A model generated the notes under the pieces. It did no database searches, was not told where the DNA came from, and worked only from the letters and a program-made list of their open reading frames with translations. Both the position numbers and the translations under genes were made by a program. Positions 57,574-64,000 of a DNA stretch of 64,000 bases are shown here, piece after piece (the first letter of the stretch is position 1; each line of letters starts with the position of its first letter). This DNA comes from Cladochytrium replicatum. Lineage: Eukaryota; Chytridiomycota; Chytridiomycetes; Cladochytriales; Cladochytriaceae. The stretch spans positions 1 to 64,000 of the forward strand of contig JAHLKD010000092.1 of assembly GCA_025526935.1 (NCBI GenBank), given 5' to 3'.

Positions 57574-59664
57574 AAAATATCAATAATACCAGATGGGCAG
57601 ATCATAACAATGTCTGGCGCTGATGGTATGGTATTGATGTTGGTTCGAATAGCTCATTGAAACTTGAAGGATCAAGAAACGAGCTTTGGAACAATCACAG
57701 CGTATGAAATTGGTCGGCATCATGCTGCCCATCCCTAGAGAAACTGAGATCAATCTCGAGCTGCTATTGAGATCAGAAACCTGAATTTCCCTCCACGATG
57801 ATTGTATTTACGAATTTGTGACAACTCTTAACAGAAAACATCAAAACCAAAGCCAAGATCTGGCCTTGGGGTCACAATAAGCATAGCATTGGTTTGCCAT
57901 GCACAGGCAGGAGAATCGCTCCATTGGCAGCATTCGCCATTCATCTACCGCTTGCCGAATCATGAATGCTGTGCACTCAAGTATGGCGGCCGCAATTGCT
58001 GCCGATCTGCTCCGTCAATCGTGATCGTGTGGTTGCTGCCAATACGAATTCGATACAAGTCGGTAAGTCGCGACAATCCGACAAACATAGTTCGCTTCGC
58101 ACTAAAGCTCAATTCACCAATGCCAGCGTTACTGCTACCGAAAAGGTGAACGAGCACAATGTCAATTACTTCCACTCAAAGCGGCGTTAAACGCGACTTT
58201 CTAATGGTATTTTCAAAAGTTATACTGCATTAATTACAAGCTAAAGCTTAACGTCCATCCCCACGCTCAATGATAAGGATCCAGGGATCGAGGGATTGTT
58301 GCACGAACAACGAATCGAACCACGCTACGAGGCCAACGCCGACGAAGAGCTTCTAAGGCCGCAGCTCGGGACAATTGTGATCATTATTACGCATAGGAGC
58401 CGTACATAAACCGCCTTCGAATTTCGAATCATGGACGGACCGAACTCTCCAGGACGATCCCCACTTCCCATAAGATTTATCTTGCATTGCCTTGTTCTTG
58501 GCTGTTATCCCTGCACGTGCCAATTTCAAATGTTTTTGTTGCGGTTTTGCTCGCCCTTTGCCTGGGACTCTCTATTGTTGTTCCCTGCCTTTTCCTGGTG
58601 TCTTCTGCCGCTGATTCCACTTCCCCCGCTCATATCTCTGCAGATCGCTCAGCTCTTGCTCATTCCACTTCCGCTCCTCCTGTGGAACTTCCCAAGTTTT
58701 GACAAGCCAAAATAAATGATGAATGTTGTGGTGAATCGATGTATTGGGAGTAGGGAAAACTCCGTGGCACAGGTTGAAGGTTGACTGATTTTGCTGTTTG
58801 CTCTGGTGTGAAACGTGCTTTTGTTCTGTGATGTTACCACATATGGTGATATTACATGTATTATGCATCACTTCAATCCAAGTGTATTCTTTGCTCGCAT
58901 TTAGGAACAAAGAATCCATTGTCTTATTGAAGCACTATTCAGTAATCAGAGTGGGATCGGTAGTTTAGTAATCAAACTGTATCTGTATAAAAGGTACGCT
59001 CGATAGTTGAATGGCGCGTATGAGCCTCAGGATCGACTCTACTTAACCACGACAGTAACCCCCTCCATATCAATCGCTTGTGTCTGAAAAACAGTGTTGG
59101 TAATGGTCCCATACAAAAGGAAAAGTCTTACTAACCCTTTCACTGGTTTGCTCCATGTGGACATTCAGAAACCCTGCATCCAACCAACGGGTAGAAGTAT
59201 GATAACATCGCCCAAACTGACCATCGTAGAGGAGTGCGGACACCACCGCTGGAATTGCAGCTGCCAATTTTACTGCTGATTGAGGTCTGATCTCTCTGGG
59301 GATCGAATTTTTTGTGTCAATATTACATCACCAGATCTGCTCTCAGATCACTTAAACCTCAAAAGGGCCAGGGAGTTGTACTTAGCTGGATTGGAACCTT
59401 CCTGCACGCGGTGTGGCGTTCTTTAAATCTCGTCTGGGCTGCGAGACTCAGCAACCTTGTGAGTTGAGAGGCAAAGCAAACTGCAGTCACTACAATTTGC
59501 GGCAGGAAGGGAAGTCTAGGCAATCTTGGAAATAATTTGGAGTATTGACTTATAATCACGAGATGAGCAGGAAACTGCGGATGCAACGCGCAGAGATATC
59601 ACTCGGAAAGTGGTTCTACAAGACCCAGCGAAACACAGGGTCAGCCTAAAGTGGAATTGAGACG
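57574..59664. other. Gene-poor region
   Basis: No supported gene. The best candidate is a 71-codon frame at 58487-58702 with one hydrophobic span (VFVAVLLALCLGLSIVVPCL) and a Ser/Thr/Ala/Pro tail, too short and isolated to claim. Confidence 0.45.
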
Positions 59665-60590
59665 GTGGAGTATGATTCAGAAGGCGAGGAAGAGCTGGTG
59701 GGAGATGGAGTTCTGATGGGCCACGTAATCTCAGTGTCAGCAGAGTTCTGTGGAATTACCAAAAAAAGTAGCATCTCGGCGGAGAGGATAGCTACCAAAG
59801 CAGCTCTTGATCTTGCTCATTGTGCAGGGGTTTGTTTGATACTGCCACCGCGTCTCACTGGCTCTTGTGACTCTCCAGAGCAGTTCCTAGTCGCTACTGA
59901 GCAAGAAAATGGGGCCATCTTCAGAGCGGCCAGCATTCCCCTGTCGTACAACAGAGGGCACGGTGCAGCACTGGAGATGCACACTGTTGACTGAGCAAGA
60001 GTGTTGATTGCGCATGGTGTCCCGTTGGACGTTACAGCTCCTGATCTTGAGCAATTTTTGACCGCTGCTTGGGCTGCGCGCACAGTTACACGCAGAGTAG
60101 CCACAGTGAGTGTAGGACCATTTTCACAGAGTACGGATGTCAATCCTGAGTCAGAAGCACCTGCGCTGAAAATAACTCTCTTGCGTGTGATACGATACAG
60201 GCGGCCGGACTATAGTCATGCAGTTGTGGAGTTCCAGGATCCAGCCATCCCTTCAAGATTTTTGCAGGAACTTCCATTTTTTCTGTATGGGAGATTTGGG
60301 TGATCATACAGGCATGTAAGGATCGCCTGCTTCAGGAAATAGCTACAGGCACACATGAACAGCTCCTGTTCAGAGTGGGAACAGAGGAGCAAGCAGCCAA
60401 TTATGAGGCGGAGAGAATCACACGTGGAGCAATATCAGTGTAAGTACCGCGCTCAGCCAGAAGTGGGTAGGAAGGAACAATGACTTTGCACCAAATGTCT
60501 GGGGTGATCCAAATGATGTGTGGTGCTCAAAATGCTGGGATGTTGGACACTTTAGAGATGGATGCACTGTAACAGGTGGCTCTCTCCCTC
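59665..60590 (+). pseudogene. Decayed ORF ending in a CCHC zinc knuckle
   Basis: Plus strand. Protein-like text runs through three segments separated by stops: EYDSEGEEELVGDGVLMGHV and on to 59994, RVLIAHGVPLDVTAPDLEQF to 60303, then CKDRLLQEIATGTHEQLLFR. After another break it continues with APNVWGDPNDVWCSKCWDVG and a perfect C-x2-C-x4-H-x4-C knuckle (about 60525-60570). A globular part followed by a CCHC knuckle is the layout of retroelement ORF1/gag proteins. I see no RT nearby, so the element type is open. Confidence 0.5.
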
Positions 60591-61041
60591 CTGTCAGTCA
60601 CAGAAACGGGACACAGCATTTTGGGGGTGCAGATTAGCGGAGTGATCCAGCCGATACATGGACATTGAGGACAGAGGAGTCATGTGACATAGGCTGGGGT
60701 TGCAAGAGGGAAGAGGTGCGACAGAGATGGACGTGTAGAGTCAGGTAGCCTGCAACATCAAGTAGTGAAGATGGCTGCAATGGCACTAGAGACGACAACA
60801 CGATGTGCTGGTGAATTGGAGAAGCTCGGTGTTGAATTATAGTTTTCTTCATAAAAGTTTTGTTAGCAAAAAAAGAACTTGCACCGACTGCGAGGTTCGA
60901 TCTATAACCGTTTCAGTGGTTAGGCAGTGGTGAAACCTCTGCATTAAGTTTGTTCTGATCACTGAACTTCTATTTGTCTAGTTTATTGGCTATTTCAGAC
61001 AAACTTTAGTTTAAGGAAACGTGATGGAAACTTGATGGAAT
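60591..61041. other. Unassigned
   Basis: No gene seen. Possibly 3' debris of the CCHC ORF. Confidence 0.4.
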
Positions 61042-61383
61042 GTGCAGGATTTTACGTTGGGGAATATTCTAGCACTAAAAGCGGAGCTCATGCTGCTCAA
61101 TATACTTGAAGATCTTCCACCCAATCCTCCTCTTTTCCAAAACCCAACACTCCGGGCACAGATCACTGAGCAGGAAGCAACAGTTCAAGGACTTCACACA
61201 GAGCTTGCCACTCTGAGAGGCCATGCAAATGAAGTGTTTGCTGCAATTCACCCGGAAATAGAGGCGGTCAGAAATGGAATAGCAGATGCAGTTGCAACTG
61301 CGGTACAGTCGGAAACCCAAAAGATCTTGGAAGACGCAAGGAATGGAAGGGAAGAACAAGAAAGGTACCTGAACGAGGTATGA
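61042..61383 (+). CDS. Hypothetical coiled-coil ORF
   Basis: 113 codons, a heptad-like composition with TEQEATVQGLHTELATLRGH and AVQSETQKILEDARNGREEQ. No domain is recognised. It lies between the CCHC ORF and further broken frames, so it may be another piece of the same mobile element. Confidence 0.3.
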   Translation: MQDFTLGNILALKAELMLLNILEDLPPNPPLFQNPTLRAQITEQEATVQGLHTELATLRGHANEVFAAIHPEIEAVRNGIADAVATAVQSETQKILEDARNGREEQERYLNEV

Positions 61384-63510
61384 GAGGCCTACGTGACCAG
61401 ATCCAACCCGCCATGTATCAGGATTGGGTCCATTTCCTGTAGGTTTGGAGGACACAGACTCAGTTCAGCAAATTCTCAATCTTCCAGCTAGCCAATCTCG
61501 CTGCTGCAGATGGTAGACGCAGGAGTTGCGCGGGCAGTCCAGAGGACCATTGCCAAGAATTGTCAGCTGGAAAACGTCAAAGGAGAGAGTCATCTCGCGA
61601 CCAGGGAGGTCCTCGCATTCAGCGTGTTTACAATGAAGCCCGAAAGTGGGCACCAAACCCTCAGGATAAAAGAGTGGGAGCTTTGAGGGTGCATGAAATG
61701 GGGAATTTTCAGCGGTGGAGAGCAGTTGGGAACAGTGTTGGTGAACAGAATTGTCAAGGAAGGACTCAGTACTGTGGAGTATGGCCTCAGAAAGGGATAC
61801 CTTGTCTCGAGTGAGAATCTGGAATCAGAGATGTGACAAAGTGGTGACTTGGGAGCAAGAGAAAGGCATCACACCTTTACTAAAGCGAACAAAGCCTAGG
61901 AAGGAGTGGCAGAAAAATGGCCTGGTGCAAAGACATTAAGACAACGCAGGACCAAACAGTATCAATGTTTTGATTGCAATTGACAACATTCTATAGGAGT
62001 ATAGGAGGTGAATGTCCAGTTGACGCAAAAGAATGGTTTGATGCAAAGATGGTGTGGGTAAGGTTTATATTGGAATCAAGAGCCGGAAGCTGGTGGCTGG
62101 GAGGAGCGGACACCAAAGAGTTGGTGGAAGGGGGTCAGGCAGCTATCAGAGTCTGTAAAGGCAGTTATAGAGTCACTCTTCCCAGAACAGGGCATAGTGG
62201 GGGCAGTTATAGATTCACTCTTCCCAGAACAGGGCATAGTGGGGAATGGTTAAGTGGAAGCCTAAGGGGGGTGGTGTGTTGGAATTTTCCTTTTATAGTT
62301 GGAGGCAGGCTACCTTTGGGGTTTCACATGATGGGACTTCTGTGGAAGTGGGATTGTTCGAGGCTAACCCTGGTTGGGTATGGGATCCATATCATTGACC
62401 ACTATCTTGTATTCATTATGTTACTAGAACACCAACTCACTGGGGCACTATAAAAACAACATTATGGAACACATGTAGGTACACGTTCTCACCATCATAA
62501 ATACATATTAGTCTTCCAAGTGAACATTGTTAATAGCTTAACAATTATAACCAACAGATCTCTCCGCGAAGCAGTCTTGGCGTCGCCTTAAGGAATAATG
62601 TTGAAACAAGTTCCCTGCTGTCCAGCGAAACTGGAGTTTGGGAGATCCTCAGCCGTGGCGGATGAAGGAATGGAGCAATCGACATCAACAGAGCCAGTTC
62701 GACCGTTCGAAGCATCCAAAGCATTTGCAACATTCTGCGAAAGGATTGGATGATGGTGTCATTGAAGTCGGTGGGGCGGGTCAACGATCTGCTTCAAGCA
62801 GCGGATCCAGCCTCGCAGAAGGCATGTATGTTGGTTGTGCTGAGGTTTGAGAGAATTTCGCGAAGTTTTGGGCCAATACCGGTTTGCGGGAGACATTGTA
62901 GATACAGTCCCCATCAGATTTTGAGCGGAGTTCAAATGTAGCATCGGTATGCATGGGATGTGTTTGTGAAATCTAAGGCACCCTTAAAGCTGAGACACAC
63001 CAACTTTATTCAATTGATCAATGTCTCCCTAATCAACGGCCCATTTCACCAAGCGAGGCATGTTTTCCACCGCCAAGAAAAGAATGTGGTGAGAAGAAGT
63101 GTTTTTTATTGTTCAGCAATCATGATTGCGATGATGTCGTGGTGTGCGCCGCGAGTAAGCCATAGAGAAGGATTTGGCGAAAGAGTTTGGTGAATGGGGT
63201 CTGATTTTTAATTCTTTACAGAAAGTTAAGTTATTTTGATTATTCGATGTGTATTAATGGATTAGAAATACAGAAGACCATAGCGCCGTGTCAATAGCAC
63301 ACAAAATCATCCCAGACAGAACTACTGAGAGACCTGAAGCTGTTTTCAGAAGCAGTAGTTTGGTTCCGCCTGCTCCTAGTTTTACTGTGGAAGCAAGGAT
63401 CGTTTCTTGGAGGTTAATACACTTTCAGGAGACATGTAGTTACGCTCTTGGGTACAAGATCTGATGCAAATTAAGCGTTAGCTGAGAAAACTGGAGCTCT
63501 AGATGGAACT
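61384..63510. other. Gene-poor, likely decayed element sequence
   Basis: Short broken frames on the plus strand. One (about 61974-62450) reads CPVDAKEWFDAKMVWVRFIL and RAGSWWLGGADTKELVEGG and then enters a tandem repeat. No family assigned. The rest shows no gene. Confidence 0.4.
62161..62244. repeat. 42-bp tandem duplication
   Basis: GCAGTTATAGA(G/T)TCACTCTTCC... occurs at 62161 and 62203 with one difference. 42 is a multiple of three, so the frame through it is kept (SYR(V/F)TLPRTGHSGG twice). Confidence 0.85.
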
Positions 63511-63992
63511 TCAAACCTGAAACTCGTCCCAAGTAACATAATCAATGCCATAGACTCCAGGGTACTGCTTAAATACAGCCTTTGCCTCTTCCGTCATGCC
63601 CTCCTTCTGATATACGTGGGACCAGGGTTGCGGAACGAGATCCGATCGGTTCACATTGGCTGAGATATATATAGAGTGGCGGAACCTTCGACATAGGATT
63701 TGATGCGTTCGAATAGCTTTGGTTAGGATCCTCATTCGCACCTTTTAAAAGGAGAAATAGGATTGGTTAGGTCCAAAACAGAGTTAATGCAACTCAGTCC
63801 TACCGGTCGGTCGATTTTGACTCCATCCGCTCCTGGCCACCACTTCCTAGCAAAAAGTGTCTTTGTCGGCTTCCGTCGACGCCATCCACTTAACAAAAGC
63901 CCTCTCTGCATGTCAGTATCCTCAGTCGAACGGTCTTCGTCCCACTCTAAGTCGCTTCGCATAGACTCAAAGTCCTCATCTTCCGCGTTCAC
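63511..63992 (-). CDS. 3' end of an unrecognised gene
   Basis: Two minus-strand exons join at GACCGACCG|GTAGGA ... AAAAG|GTGCGA, giving KIDRPVRMRILTKAIRTHQI across the splice (about 63805 and 63741). The upstream part is acidic (EDEDFESMRSDLEWDEDRST), then basic-aromatic (GWRRRKPTKTLFARKWWPGA). The C-terminus reads SDLVPQPWSHVYQKEGMTEE and ends PGVYGIDYVTWDEFQV with the stop at 63511. The gene probably runs past the window edge at 64000. Not recognised. Confidence 0.5.
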
Positions 63993-64000
63993 AACTCTGA

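Noticed and set aside
58250-58345. Possible tRNA on the minus strand (GGTTCGATTC)
   Set aside because: No matching stems or A box at the right distance.
60885-60945. Possible tRNA (GGTTCGATC box)
   Set aside because: The bases around the T-loop-like word cannot form the T stem or acceptor stem on either strand.

Overview
The window looks like a nuclear contig from a flagellated, chytrid-type fungus. Three things point there. Protein genes carry short spliceosomal introns (about 40-110 bp, GT..AG) in very compact spacing. Fungal housekeeping genes sit beside centriole/axoneme genes: a DLEC1/CFAP81-like gene, a CPAP/SAS-4-like gene and a decayed CFAP52. There is also a long 29-residue 'WW' ankyrin-like repeat protein of a kind I associate with chytrids. 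The genus is not identifiable from the sequence alone.

Layout. 1-13,000 is a retrotransposon nest. A Ty1/copia element (family A, + strand, 1170-7731) abuts a second copia family (family B, - strand). Family B is present as gag, one 235-bp LTR and a pol fragment, and it has been hit by extra family A LTRs, one of them a solo LTR with a perfect target duplication inside gag. 13.5-14.6 kb holds a five-exon TRAP-alpha gene. 15.2-17.2 kb is unassigned decayed sequence, and 17.2-19.0 kb is a CFAP52 (WDR16) pseudogene. 19.1-24.8 kb is a diaphanous-type formin whose FH1 domain is split over a run of 17 tiny proline exons. It shares a short promoter with a 1,350-residue PH-domain protein (25.0-29.1 kb). 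29.9-32 kb has two decayed copies of a secreted Cys-rich module around a perfect 100-bp inverted repeat. 32.2-37.2 kb has the WW-repeat protein, a UMP/adenylate-type kinase and a C2H2 factor. 37.7-41 kb is remnants of a pogo-type transposase and another copia element.

41.2-57.6 kb is gene-dense: DLEC1-like and CPAP-like genes head to head, a CaMK-type kinase, the NDUFB8 subunit of complex I, a type II membrane glycosyltransferase, PIG-F, a GT61-O-fucosyltransferase fusion, V-ATPase subunit e, BUD32 and IBA57. 57.6-64 kb is mostly gene-poor. It contains a decayed CCHC-zinc-knuckle ORF, probably from a retroelement, a coiled-coil ORF and the 3' end of an unrecognised gene.

Functional themes are centriole/flagellum assembly (CPAP, DLEC1, lost CFAP52), actin and membrane organisation (formin, PH protein), and ER/Golgi glycosylation and GPI anchoring (TRAP-alpha, PIG-F, the glycosyltransferases). 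The exon models were worked out by hand from splice signals and reading frame. Single-base frame breaks in several otherwise healthy genes could be real or assembly errors.
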